Below, piece by piece: positions 22,481-33,200 of a stretch of 64,000 nucleotides of DNA; positions within the stretch are counted from its first letter, which is position 1; each line of letters starts with the position of its first letter. The DNA comes from Channallabes apus. Its lineage: Eukaryota > Chordata > Actinopteri > Siluriformes > Clariidae. Where the stretch lies: contig CM060127.1 in assembly GCA_030522415.1 (NCBI GenBank), positions 12,802,646 to 12,866,645 of the forward strand, given 5' to 3'. The notes under the pieces are model-generated. The model did not search any database, was not told the DNA's origin, and was given only the letters and a program-made list of their open reading frames with translations. The translations under genes and the position numbers were made by a program.

Positions 22481-24370
22481 ACAGTAGATCCACAAAAATG
22501 TGATTGGACTTAACAAGGACCTAGAAACATCAACATCTGCCAGTTAACAGTGTAACTAATCTTTCTTGTTGTCACTCGGATGTCACTGCACTGATTCTAC
22601 AATCGAAGGAGTTCTCACAGCACCCTCTTCAGGCTTGTGCTATGGCCATGGAAGGTCCGTGCCATCTTGTAGACCTCATTAAGTTCATATTACTTTCTTC
22701 TTGTGCTTACCATGTTTATTGTGTCCATGCAGCAGGTTAAAACCACATTTAGAGAATCTATATAAATAAAAGAATAGTTTTCTCTGTACAGTACATTGGC
22801 CAGAACTCACTTTTTCAATGATTCAGAAAATTCACTCACTTTTTCAATGATTCAGAAAATTTTCTGTCCAGTCAGATTTTGTCACAGAATTACACAAAAC
22901 CGGCTGGACAAATGTTAATGGAACTTTGCAAGTCCTTAGGTACAGTATTTGCCTGAAGTTAAACCTGTACCATAACATTCAAATCAAAATGTTGAGTAGA
23001 AGGGAAATTATGAGTAATTGTGTACTAGGTTATAAAGTTAACTGCAAGTTTTGATGACGTACTGTGCATGTGTCAAACTGTGGGTGCGTCTTAAATTGAC
23101 CGCTGGACAGAATTTCATGAAACATCAGTTAATATTTATCTTTATCCAAACTAAATCTGGCTGGCTTCGATTTCTCATCTGTAATTCACTCTCCAATTAC
23201 CGAACAGTATTGTATTCAGTATTTGGCTGACAATTAAAGAAGTACAGTACAACTTAGCAGATGTAAGAGGTAAGATACTCAACCTTACGGAAAATAGATT
23301 TTTTTTGTATTTATAAGTTAGTCAGAGAGTCCTGCCATACAGAAAGACAAACAGCCATGTACTGTACATGAGCTTCAACCTGAAATAATAATATCACTGA
23401 TTAGATTAAAGCTGATCAGCTTATTTTTAACTTTAACCTTTTAAATCTTTCTACAAACTCTTTTTCGCTTACGCTAGTTTAATAGAAATATCGGATCCAA
23501 TTTGCGCGTTGTCGTATTTATATCAACCCTCATGATAATGCCTGGTAAAAGCATGATCTGATCTGATAGATCGGACATAGTAATAACTTGGTTCAATGTC
23601 TTTGGACCTTGTGAGTGAAAGTGTTTGAAATTTGTGACAACATGATAGACACATTGAGAACTGACAGACATGGCAGTTCAGGGACAGGGACGCAGCTAGG
23701 AAGTAGTGAACTTCAAAAATGCACTTTTTTCCATTATGACCCCGTTCCCACCGCATTCTCCAATATTTTTAGTACGCCGTGGGAACTTCATGGTCCTCGT
23801 CAGAGTGTGTCGGGGCCCTTAGGCAGTAGATCAGAAAAGTTTTTGTGCAATTGACAGCACATGAACCAGTTTTCCTGCTCTGACTATCATTAAACTAACT
23901 TGCATTCCAGTATTTATTTCTGGAAACAGATGAAACACGTCGACTCACAACGCAACCAATTTCAGTGAGCCTGGAAATCTTTCAACAGGACTGGAGTCAG
24001 TGGTAAAAAAATAGTAGCCAAATGCGCCAAGCCAGAGTATGTTGCCCAGGTAGGAGGATAACACCTCATCCTTTCCAGATTCATTGCTAGATGTTTACAC
24101 AGGATTATTGAAAGTGGTCTGATATTGGTTCATAAGCTGTTCATCATCACGAGCTAGAAGATCAACATGGTCTTCAATGGTCCGGTTTCTTCTCACTGAT
24201 CCATTTAGTACAATAGATTCTCCAGAAAGGATTACATAACCGTTATTAAACTTGTCTGTAATAAAGAACAAATTAAATTACCACATGGGTGACCAAGATA
24301 TTTGGCCTTTACTTATATTTAAAAATTTGAGTATCACATCTACTACCATGTCTCCCAAATCACATCTCTA
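22481..24370. other. Unannotated sequence
   Basis: No supported gene, RNA or assignable repeat. A 38-bp near-tandem duplication (TCACTTTTTCAATGATTCAG repeated) lies at 22808-22862. TACAGTA/TACTGTA words are frequent (about five). 23680-23860 is less AT-rich but has no domain or motif I recognise. Confidence 0.35.
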
Positions 24371-24561
24371 ATTTATATTTATGGCATTCTGCTAATGGCC
24401 TTATCCAAAGTGACTTCATTTGTCTCATTATCTCTGAACAGTTAAAGGTTGAGTGTCTTGCTCAAGGGTCTTGCTCAACAGTGGCAGCATGGTGGTGCTG
24501 GGGTTTAAACCCATGACCTTCAGATCAGTAGTTTAGTGTATTAAATGCTGTGCTGCCCCTG
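24371..24561 (-). mobile_element. tRNA-derived SINE, second family (minus copy)
   Basis: On the minus strand: GGGGCAGCACAGCATTTAAT, a B-box-like GGTTTAAACCC, TTGAGCAAGACACTCAACC and a 3' body ending CATTAGCAGAATGCCATAAA. An internal 13-bp duplication (AAGGGTCTTGCTC / AAGGGT-type words near 24464-24480) is present. Confidence 0.7.
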
Positions 24562-25085
24562 CACACCACATAGCTACAGTATGGCTGCATTGTTTAAACA
24601 AACAAACAAACAAACTAAAATGTTTTTTGCTTTACAAATGTAACCATACGACTACTGTATTTTACAATCTAATTTATGTCAAGTCAAATCATTTTATTTG
24701 TGAAGCACATTTAAAACAATAGCAGTTTATCCAGAGTGCTTTCCAGGGCAATCCCATGCAAAGGTCAACCTTATTATCGTAAAAAGTTGGCAGAATTCAT
24801 AGAGTTCTTACCAAACCATACTGTACACTAACAATACAGTACTATATCTTCTTATATTGACTAAACCACAAAAAGACACAAAAATAATAAAAACTACAAA
24901 GAAGGAGAGAGGGGGGAAAGATCAGCACTAATCGCTGATTTAAGAATTTCACAGTTTTTTTTTCAAAGTTAACATTTGAAATAGTAATTATGAAATTTGA
25001 AATGTTAATTATGTTTTGTTAACATCAACTTGTTTTCTTCTCTCTGTTGATATGAGTCCTAGTTGAATAACAGGAGTTTTTTTTA

Positions 25086-26165
25086 ACTTAAAATCAATTG
25101 TGTTCATCGACGTCTGTGCAGCTTACATGTGGCGTCCCACAGGGCTCTATACTAGACAGAGTTCTTTTTTCTCTTTACATGGCACCGTTAGGGCCAATTC
25201 GTAGAAAGCATCATTTACAATATGTTTTTCCTGCTACGCTGATGACCTTCAAGTCTGTCTCCCAATTATGTCAAATTACTCTGTTCAAACCCTGCTGGAG
25301 TGCTTGGCAGAAATGAAATCCTGCCTCACTTCGAACTCACTCACATTTCGTCTATACCGCTTTATCCTGTATACAGGGTCGTGGGGGCCTAGAGCCTATC
25401 CCATCCCATGAGGCTTAGGGCACAAGGCAGGGTACACCCTGGACAGAGTGCAAAACCATTGCAAAGCACAAACACAATCACAGACTCATTCACACACTAC
25501 AGGCAATTTTGGAACGCCAATTGTCCTATAATCTGCAGGTCTTTGGACTGTGGAAGGAAATCAGATTTCCCAGAGGGGACACACCAAGCACAGGGAGAAC
25601 ATACACACAGAATCGAACCTTGCCGGGAATCGAACATGGACCCTAGAGGTGCAAGGCGACAATACTAACCACTAAACCACCGTGCTGCCCACTTTTAACT
25701 CTCCCAATGGACATGACAATAAGACAGAACTGGTGCTTCTTGACCCCTCTAGTTCTACTTGCATGAGTAATAAACTTGATATCTTAGCTCCATATTGTAA
25801 AAGCAGTGGTTTGATACTGCTGGCATTTTATTTGACATGAAGCTTACCTTTGAGAAGCAGACCAACACAGGTATTAAGAACAGCTTCGTTCAACAGAGAC
25901 TCCTTGCTAAAGGTAAGCCTTTTCTGTCCACTCCGCATTTTGAAAAGGCAAAACATGTTTTTATTGGTTCTGGGCTGGATTATGTTAATCCTGGCAATGT
26001 TTAACATGTCATTCTTCCACTGTCTATGATATGCAGGCTGCAGTTCGTTCAAAATGCTGCTGCTTGCCTCCTAGAAAAGAGATCATTTAACTCTTATCTT
26101 GGCTGTTGTACATTGGCTACCAGTTAGATTTAGAATTAATTTTAATTCAATAACAAAAAACTTAA
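25086..26165 (+). pseudogene. LINE reverse transcriptase fragment split by a SINE
   Basis: The left part (25098-25330) reads LTCGVPQGSILDRVLFSLYM, the PQGS motif and start of the palm region, then HHLQYVFPATLMTF where FYADD would stand; the catalytic Asp-Asp is lost. A DANA-like SINE interrupts at 25343-25690. The frame fragments resume with DKTELVLLDPSSS-like words, then RDHLTLILAVVHWLPVRFRI near 26085-26135, the usual C-terminal HWLPV-RI block. It is riddled with stops and probably L2/CR1-like. The right edge runs into AT-rich sequence. Confidence 0.7.
25343..25690 (-). mobile_element. DANA/mermaid-like SINE inserted in a LINE
   Basis: The minus-strand head, GGGCAGCACGGTGGTTTAGT, carries an A box. 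GGTTCGATTCCCGGCAAGG-type B-box words follow and the 3' end is CAGGATAAAGCGGTATAGAC. It interrupts the LINE remnant, so it is younger than the LINE. Target duplications could not be identified with certainty. Confidence 0.75.
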
Positions 26166-26351
26166 ATAACAAAAATGTTTTGTTCACTAAAACCTTACCT
26201 ATTTCCTTAACTGCCCTATTAATAGTGGACTCATATTGTGTTGTTTTTTTCCTGTGCTTTTTTTTTCAGTTTTTTTCTTTTCTTGCTAAACATATTTTAC
26301 TTTATCTTATTTTGTTTTTATTTACCTCATTCCATTTAAATATTTAGTTTA

Positions 26352-26353
26352 TT

Positions 26354-26413
<60 letters not shown>
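26352..26413. repeat. (AT)n microsatellite
   Basis: About 28 AT units, followed by CACTGTATATACAGTACAC, which holds a TACAGTA word. Confidence 0.9.
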
Positions 26414-26418
<5 letters not shown>

Positions 26419-26469
26419 CACTGTATATACAGTACACACCCATAAACCCAGTTTATTCTAAATATTTTA

Positions 26470-26592
26470 GTCCATACCCTGTCCAGGGTGTACCCCGCCT
26501 AGTGCCCGAAGTCTCCTGGGATAGGCTCCAGGTCCCCCGCGACCCTGAAAACAGGATTAAGCGGAATAGAAAATGAATGAATGAATGAATTT
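26470..26592 (+). mobile_element. 5'-truncated DANA-like SINE
   Basis: Only the 3' third is present: CCTGTCCAGGGTGTACCCCG, CTCCTGGGATAGGCTCCAGG and CAGGATTAAGCGGAATAGA, ending in a GAATGAATGAAT tail. The A and B boxes are missing. Confidence 0.75.
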
Positions 26593-26920
26593 TAGTCCAT
26601 AAAAACATTTTCAAACCTACACTTTCTGGGTTCATTAAAGTCTCTTTCCTGGTACCAATATAATGCTTTCTGCAGTTTCTTAAAAAAACTGTACTCTCTC
26701 ATAAAAGTTTCTCTGTTTAATGTCAGATCTGATAAAATGCCATATACTTTCAGGATGTAAATGATGCTATTAATTTTGAAGATTTGTTTGTTTTATTTTA
26801 GCTGAAGAGATTGCATTAAAACCTATGCAAGTTGATTTCCAGACATTAATTTTGCTCGAGGCTTTTTGTTCAACAATACAAGTCCATATATATGCATATA
26901 CAGTACGTACAGTATGTGTG

Positions 26921-27057
26921 TGTGGTGGTGGTGGTGGTGGGGTGGGGGTCATATTTGTGGTGTTACTATAGCAACTGGTGCATACAGTATACAGGAACAA
27001 GCTCAAGCCCAGGAAATTATTAACACTGAAATGAATGAATGAATGAATGAATGTGAA
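26921..27057. repeat. (GGT)n and (GAAT)n simple repeats
   Basis: A TG/GGT run lies at 26914-26947 and a GAAT run at 27029-27053. Three TACAGTA words lie within 100 bp (26899-26905, 26908-26914, one near 26985). Confidence 0.8.
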
Positions 27058-27150
27058 GCAACTCATAGAGCTTTACTGTGATTATACTGTATACCAGTAC
27101 AGTATATATGATATATTCAATTTACAAAACACTAAGTATAGTATACAGTC

Positions 27151-27545
27151 CTGTGCAAAAGCTTTGACTCCATTTCTTCATAATTTGCTTTTAAAGAGCT
27201 TGAATTCTTATTATTTTTAATGTATTCTTGATGAATAGTTCTCCACACTTCTTCTTCAAAACTTTTTTGTCTCTCATTTTCAGTCTAGTCCCTGTACCTG
27301 AGCAGTTTCTGAGGAATGTTTATTTTGTTCACTAGGCCACACAGTGACGTACAGTAATTTGAATCATTCAAATATATATAAAAAATAATAATCATCTAAC
27401 TTAAAACTTGAACCAGTGAGAAACAGATGCAAATGACGTCAGATGATCAGCCCGGTGATTAGTATACTGAATGGTTGGAACAGACAAGAGGGTTTATCAA
27501 TTGTATCTTTAGTCAGTTTGCAGTCTGCTCAATACTTTATAAGTA
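27151..27545. mobile_element. Tc1-type MITE family M1, copy 2
   Basis: The left end, CTGTGCAAAAGCTTTGACTC, matches the terminal repeat of copy 3. The body shares CAGTCTAGTCCCTGTACCTG and GATGATCAGCCCGGTGATTA. The right end has decayed. TACAGTA at 27350-27356 lies where the sisters have a shorter segment. Confidence 0.7.
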
Positions 27546-27567
27546 TGGTATCAATTTACCTTTCTCT

Positions 27568-27568
<1 letters not shown>

Positions 27569-27602
<34 letters not shown>
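27569..27602. repeat. (GATA)n microsatellite, 8 units
   Basis: Perfect tetranucleotide run, followed by TACTGTA. Confidence 0.95.
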
Positions 27603-28258
27603 CTGTAGACTATCATTAACTTGACAAGAATAAAATGAATGAAATAAAACAATAACAGTCCTGAGGTAGAAAGGAGAATAATATCCTAAAATGTTTTTGA
27701 AATCTAATCAATATTTAAAATGTATTGTAGATCTACTAATGTATAGGCATATTTATATGTATGTACAGTATATACATTTAAATGATTTAAATAAATTATA
27801 CTGTATATAGAAGTTATTTCTTTAGCTGCTAATTAATATTCTCTATTTTAGTATATTCTACTTCGTCTGCTGGTACATCTTTACCTTTTTTTCATAATCA
27901 GTCAGCTTTGCCCTGCAGTGTGAACGAAGAGATTATTAGGATTCAAGTGGTGAGATGTGGCACTTATACACCTGGTGCACAGAATAATAATGTCCTTTTT
28001 TTTTTGTTCAAGTATAGAATAAGTTTTAGATTTAGGAAAATAATATACAGTAAATACGCAGAGAGTGTGAAAGAAACAGGAGACCGATGTACACGCTGTA
28101 TTTCTGCTGTTGTGGAGCAAACCAGATGGATAAAATTTCATGAATGTAAAGTTTTAATGAGATTTATGTAAAAAAGGAATCGGATATGTGTGAGATAATG
28201 ATGTGGTGGTGCAATTTAGACAGCCCAGAATCACAGGGCTCAGGAAATTAAGTGGTAG

Positions 28259-28260
<2 letters not shown>
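27603..28260. other. Unannotated AT-rich sequence
   Basis: No supported gene. Open frames of about 80 codons on both strands near 27900-28170 overlap each other and show no domain. Three TACAGTA/TACTGTA words are present. Confidence 0.4.

Positions 28261-28264
<4 letters not shown>

Positions 28265-28341
<77 letters not shown>
28265..28341. repeat. (GT)n microsatellite, about 38 units
   Basis: A perfect dinucleotide array, the longest GT run in the window. Confidence 0.95.
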
Positions 28342-28343
<2 letters not shown>

Positions 28344-28384
28344 CTTTTATTTAGTGAATTGTTGTAGACTAACATGTATATACT

Positions 28385-28797
28385 CCAACACTGGGCAGTG
28401 GTATCTTGCACCAAGACTTCAACAGCAGATGCTTTAAATCCTGTGAGGTGGCGCCTCCATGGATCAGACTTGTTTGTCCAGCCCATCCCACAGATGCTCA
28501 GATTGACATCTGGTTAATTTGGAGGTCGAGTCACCACCTCAAACTCTTTGTCATGTTCGTCAACCATGTTTGCAGTCTGTCAGGGCGCATTATACCGCTG
28601 AAAGACCCCACTGACATCAGGGAACGCTGTTTCCATGCAGTATTTGGTTAACAACAATGTTTATGTAGGTGGGACATGTCAGCGTAACATCTACATGAAT
28701 GGCAGGACCCAAGGTTTCCCAGCAGAACATTGACCAGACCATCCGACTGCCTCTTCCAGCATGTCTTCATCAGACCTGAATCTTCAGCCGCTTAGTG
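28385..28797 (-). mobile_element. Tc1 family T1 fragment
   Basis: GGATCAGACTTGTTTGTCCA, CATCCCACAGATGCTCAGAT, GACATCAGGGAACGCTGTTT and GGCAGGACCCAAGGTTTCCC are the antisense of the middle of the T1 transposase. Part of this region (CACATCCCACAGATGC) also occurs at 16935-16950. The fragment has no terminal repeats. Confidence 0.65.
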
Positions 28798-29515
28798 CTG
28801 CTTTCGGGGAACCAAACAGGTTAAAGTCCGATGGAGAGAGATTAGGAATATAGGGAGGAAGCTTTAACACCTCCAAAGTTTTTCCATAATGTCGACAGTG
28901 TGAGCAGAAGTGTGTGGACATGCATCATCATGAGAGATCACAACATGCTTGGACAGCAGTCCTCTGTGTTTAATCTGAAGTTTAGGCTTCAGCTCTTCTG
29001 GATATTGAACCTTTTTTCTGATAATGTTCCAATACTGGCCCTTGAGAATCCCAGAAAACTGTAAGCATTGATGAATTTTCCAGGTGATGGTTGACTTTGA
29101 ACTTTTTCTCAGTTCAGGATGTTCCTGTTCCAACTCTGCAGTTTACTCTCAGGCTCGCGGTGATGAATCCACGTCTCATCACCAGTAACGATTCTCTTTA
29201 AGAAATTTTAACCTACCTTAGAGTATTGCTTAAAATTATGTTTGCAGACATAACATCCAAACACTTTTGTTTATGCTCTTCTGTAAGTTGTTTCAACGCC
29301 AAGTACATCCTTAGACCACAAAAAAACTAATCTTCTTTAATGCAAATCACTAGTGGGGCATCAATTTTTACCTCCACCGCAGTAACAAATGAACTGATGT
29401 AAGACGTACAGTACACACCTGCACAGCAGTGACTGTGGAGGCAGGAGCCTTGAATGGGAAGCGCTGATGAGACTTGTCAAATTGTCAAATTTTTTGACTC
29501 ACCCTTGTACTAACA
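28798..29515 (-). pseudogene. mariner-type transposase remnant
   Basis: Minus-strand frames give RIVTGDETWIHHREPESKLQ (about 29190-29130), then KVQYPEELKPKLQIKHRGLL, SHDDACPHTSAHTVDIMEKL (about 28930-28870) and PNLSPSDFNLFG (about 28840-28800). The TGDETW, HD-A-PHTA and LSPSDF-LF blocks are those of mariner transposases; the last has D where Tc1 proteins have E. In-frame stops lie between blocks. TTTTTTGACTCACCCTTGTA near 29493-29512 may be a terminal remnant. It directly abuts the T1 fragment. Confidence 0.75.
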
Positions 29516-29867
29516 AAACTCCATCCTGTAACCCAAAACTGATTTGTCCCAATGCCAAATGATCTGTGAAACATGATCCTATTCTTCTCTTTAGCATATA
29601 TTATAAGCACTGTAGAAGGTGTTTTATCTATAAATATCTAAGGACTGCAAAAGTTTCATTTATTTCTGTCCAGCCAGTTTTGCATGATGCTGTGACAAAC
29701 AGACATACAGACATACTGTAGAGACAGATTTTTTTTTTTTGAAAACTGGTTTCAGGTCCTCCAATATATGAAACATAAAGATATCATTGAAAATGTGAGT
29801 TCTGACCAATATACAGACAAAACCTTTCATTTGCTCATATAGATAGCACATAGGGGTATAGTATAGC

Positions 29868-30777
29868 GCCGGGGTACTCAATAGGCGGACTCCGGTCCGC
29901 ATCCGGACCCAAATACGGTTAAATCTGGACCGACGCCAAAACAAATATGCTAATTTAATCATAATCCAAATGAGTTCTCAATGAAGTGCGCAACTGTGTT
30001 TCCGCGCGATATATCATTGAGTCTTCTAGTGACGTGACTCAGAAGAACGAGTCGTCTCCGAGAGTCATTCGTTAATTTTCTACTGGGTGCGCATGCGCAA
30101 AGCATCGCAAAACCTCCGTAGACTATGTATTGAACGAATCGTCAAGTCCCGAGTTGTTCAGTCCTTTGTCACGTGACTCCCATAGGGGCTATGCGGTGCA
30201 GTAGATTCAAAAGAACGAACGACTCGTGGAAGATATACTGTAAGAGGTGAGCTACTCATTCTGTTTATTATAATATGTCCTTAATATCCTAATAGTGAGC
30301 TCAAAGCTGGCCATTGATATAAGTTGTTTTTGAAAACAGTGAATTTAAGAGTGAGTGGACAGAAAAATATGCACTTGTGCTCCCCGTGGGAAGCAGAAAA
30401 CAAATGTGCTTAATCTAGCGATCAAAAGTGGTCACATTCTCACCTTCTGGACACAGATAGTTACTGCAGCAGGTGTTCCTGTCCTGCAGAAAATGGCCCT
30501 TCAAATATTCTCACAATGTTTTCCTCAACGTACTGCTAAGAATCTGCCGTTTCAACTATGAGCACGATGAAAAACACATATGGCAGCTCCATCACCAATG
30601 AACATTTACATCAGTGCCTCCACCTGGTCCTCACACCTTTTATGCCCAACTTCAAACAACTGGTGGCACAAAGATGATGTCACCTTTCACACTAAAAGGA
30701 CTACCTTTTTGGGTATTGTTCAAAAATTTGGGGTTTGACTTTTTCTGGACCTCGGACTGAATAGAAATTTCAGACAA
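29868..30777 (+). mobile_element. Degraded hAT transposon with a nested palindromic segment
   Basis: The left end holds GGGGTACTCAATAGGCGGAC and GGTCCGCATCCGGACCC. The right side has TCTGGACCTCGGACTGAATA, roughly its inverse. A C-terminal fragment near 30515-30660 reads, with shifts, MFSST then SAVSTMSTMKNTYGSSITNE and LHQCLHLVLTPFMPNFKQL, resembling the hAT dimerisation region. Between about 30010 and 30235 the words GAACGAGTCGT/GAACGAACGACTCG and GTCACGTGACTC form an inverted arrangement, perhaps another small element. Confidence 0.6.
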
Positions 30778-31062
30778 CTGTTCTTTGAGGACTTAATAGT
30801 TCAGGATTGGAATTTTTTACAGTCTACCTGAGCCTCCAATAATGAACTGGACTCCAAATTAACACATCTCACATCTGGTTCCTCTCAAGGTTTCTTCCTA
30901 TTGCCATCTCAGGGAATTTTTCCTTGCCACTTGCTCATCTGGGACAATCTGATCATTTCGCAAATTTCATACAAGTTTCCATAATTTTCTTTCGATTGTG
31001 TAAAGCTGCTTTGCGACAATGACAATTGTTAAAAGCGTTATACAAATAATATTGAATTAAAT
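30778..31062 (+). repeat. Dispersed repeat family A, copy 3 (internally shortened)
   Basis: CTACCTGAGCCTCCAATAAT, GGTTCCTCTCAAGGTTTCTT, TGTAAAGCTGCTTTGCGACA and ATTGTTAAAAGCG match the copies at 4630 and 14057. The segment from ATAAATGCAG to GATGAGG is missing. Confidence 0.65.
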
Positions 31063-31254
31063 ATAATTACCCTCGACATTATGGGTCACAAAGGTAATGG
31101 TGAACTCTATTACCCAGTAGTGTAGATAATCAGTATGAAAAAATGCCAATATTATGTTTCACTGAAGGTATTTACTAGGCGTAAGAATTTATATTAAAAA
31201 ATAACATTGGTCTTATTTACTTGAGTCAAATGTACCCCAAATTATACACTCTTT

Positions 31255-31512
31255 CAATCACTTACCGCTTTATCTTATATTCAGGGTCAAAAGGGGGCCT
31301 GGAGCCTATCCCAGGAGACTTAGGTCATGAGGCGGGGTATACCCTGGACGTGGTGCCAATCCATTGCAGGGCACACACACACACACATACACACAATCAT
31401 ACACTGCGGGCGATTTGGGAACACAGATTGGCCTAATTTGCATGTCTTTGGACTGAGGGAGAAAACTGGAGCACACGGAGGAAACCCAATCACGGGGAGA
31501 ACATACAAATTG
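31255..31512 (-). mobile_element. DANA/mermaid-like SINE lacking its tRNA head
   Basis: CCGCTTTATCTTATATTCAG, GCCTGGAGCCTATCCCAGGA, CATTGCAGGGCACACACA and GCATGTCTTTGGACTGAGGG follow the family order. The A and B boxes are missing at the right end. Confidence 0.7.
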
Positions 31513-31896
31513 TACAATGACTCTTATATACAGTATGTATAGAATATGAAGTAGATGTTTGGAGAAGTATAAAATCTCTTGTTGATCTAGTAAGACATAT
31601 ATTTGTTCTGTGATTTTATGAGTCTAATGAATTATAGCTAATGAATGTGTGAGGGTTGCCCACTAGAGGGCAGTGTTTTTAGGTTGTAGTTCTGTTCCTA
31701 GACTCAGTTTCCCAGAAGCCTCCTCAGTCAGGTGACGTGGATGCTCACCTGAACTGAGGAGGCTCATTAACACTGTTATAAATACCTGTTTGTTCTGGGA
31801 AACTGGGTCGAGCATTAAAGTGATATAATTTCTGTTATGTGGGTTATGTTTTGTTCTGTTTTAGTTTGATTTGATTATAGTTGGCCTTTGGTTTCA

Positions 31897-32181
31897 GGGG
31901 GGTGTTCTTCATACGTCGCTAACTCAGTTAGCTGGATTTGATTGTTGTGGATTTGTCCTGATCTTGGATTGTTTCGTTCTTCGATGCTCATCTCGCATTT
32001 GCTGTCATAGCAACATGTCCGTAAGCTTGAACCTGCTCGGTAGCTTCATGTAAACAGGATTAAGGCTGCGCTCTTGCCGCGTTATGATTGGTTGAAATGG
32101 TGAGGTCACATCTGATTGGTTAAAGTGCACGACTGACGTGGACTGACTCACGTGGGGAAAGAAAAGTATCTTGCATGCGCA

Positions 32182-32227
<46 letters not shown>

Positions 32228-32840
32228 CATAAATTCATAGGTTTTTTATTATTATAATAAACTCTAGGCACGAGACAACCCTCAAGACCATTAATTCAAA
32301 TTCTTGTATAATGTTTATTTTGAAACACATTTATTTTTCAGGAGTTCGTCATTTCTATTTTTCCATATACAACATATTTATTTTCATATTTCTTATTTTA
32401 TATTATTTTCTCATGTAATTTGTAAACCATACAGTATGCACATTATGTTTTAATATAATATTTGATAGCGATTATGTGTGTGTGTGGGGGGAGGGGGGGA
32501 TCCATGGCAGGGAAGCATTTCAGTGCATAACACTTGGGGGCGGGGGGGAGGCATTTCAGCGCATAACAGGTGTTACAAAAAAAATTTAGCTTGTTCTTTT
32601 GTCATTTCGTCAACCAATCAAAGGGCTTGTGATCAGTGTTTCTACTGTCGATGCATATCGCCTTTTAAACCAACGCACGAACGCGCAATAATCCTAGACA
32701 ACTCAATCCGGCCATACTAATCATCAACAACAGGTGGCTCGAAGTACCAACTTAGCCAGAGCGTAATTAGCACGATGATCTCATCTTAGATGTGTCAATT
32801 CATTCCGGATGTTTCAAGTGACGTACGAAGAACACCCCCC
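31897..32840. mobile_element. 0.94-kb inverted-repeat element (family H), copy 1
   Basis: The ends are GGGGGGTGTTCTTCATACGT and ACGTACGAAGAACACCCCCC, a near-perfect 20-bp inverted repeat. There is no long frame. Internal features include an (AT)n run (32186-32222), G-rich stretches near 32485-32550 and an AACCAATCAAAGG CCAAT-type box near 32612. No clear target duplication was found, so the superfamily is open (PIF/Harbinger-like is a guess). It shares its whole length with the second copy 41 bp downstream. Confidence 0.7.
32430..32436. other. Probable excision footprint (TACAGTA), supported by the paired copy
   Basis: Copy 1 of family H reads GTAAACCATACAGTATGCAC. Copy 2 at 35238-35254 reads GTAAAACATATGTGCAT. 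Removing CAGTA leaves CCATATGCAC, so copy 1 gained CAGTA exactly at the TA of CATATG. This is the clearest case in the window. Confidence 0.8.
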
Positions 32841-33200
32841 AGTAGCACTTTAAGTTAAGTTTGTTTATATTGAGATGTCCTGGACGGTGTTCTTCGTACG
32901 TCGCTAACTCAGTTAGCTGGATTTGATTGTTGTGGATTTGTCCTGATCTTGGATTGTTTCGTTCTCCGATGCTCATCTCGCACTTGTTGTCATAGCAACA
33001 TGTCCGTAAGCTTGAACCTGCTCGGTAGCAGGTTTATTTCATGTAAACAGGATTAAGGCTGCGCTCCTGCCGGGTTATGATTGGTTGAAATGGTGAGGTC
33101 ACATCTGATTGGTTAAAGAGCGCTGACGTGGACTGACTCACGTGGGGAAAGAAAAGTATCTTGCATGCATATATATACGGCTTGCCATAATATGTATATA

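Noticed and set aside
27902..28171. Opposite-strand 80-codon frames
   Set aside because: They overlap each other and share no similarity to any family I recognise. The stretch is AT-rich and contains excision-scar words.
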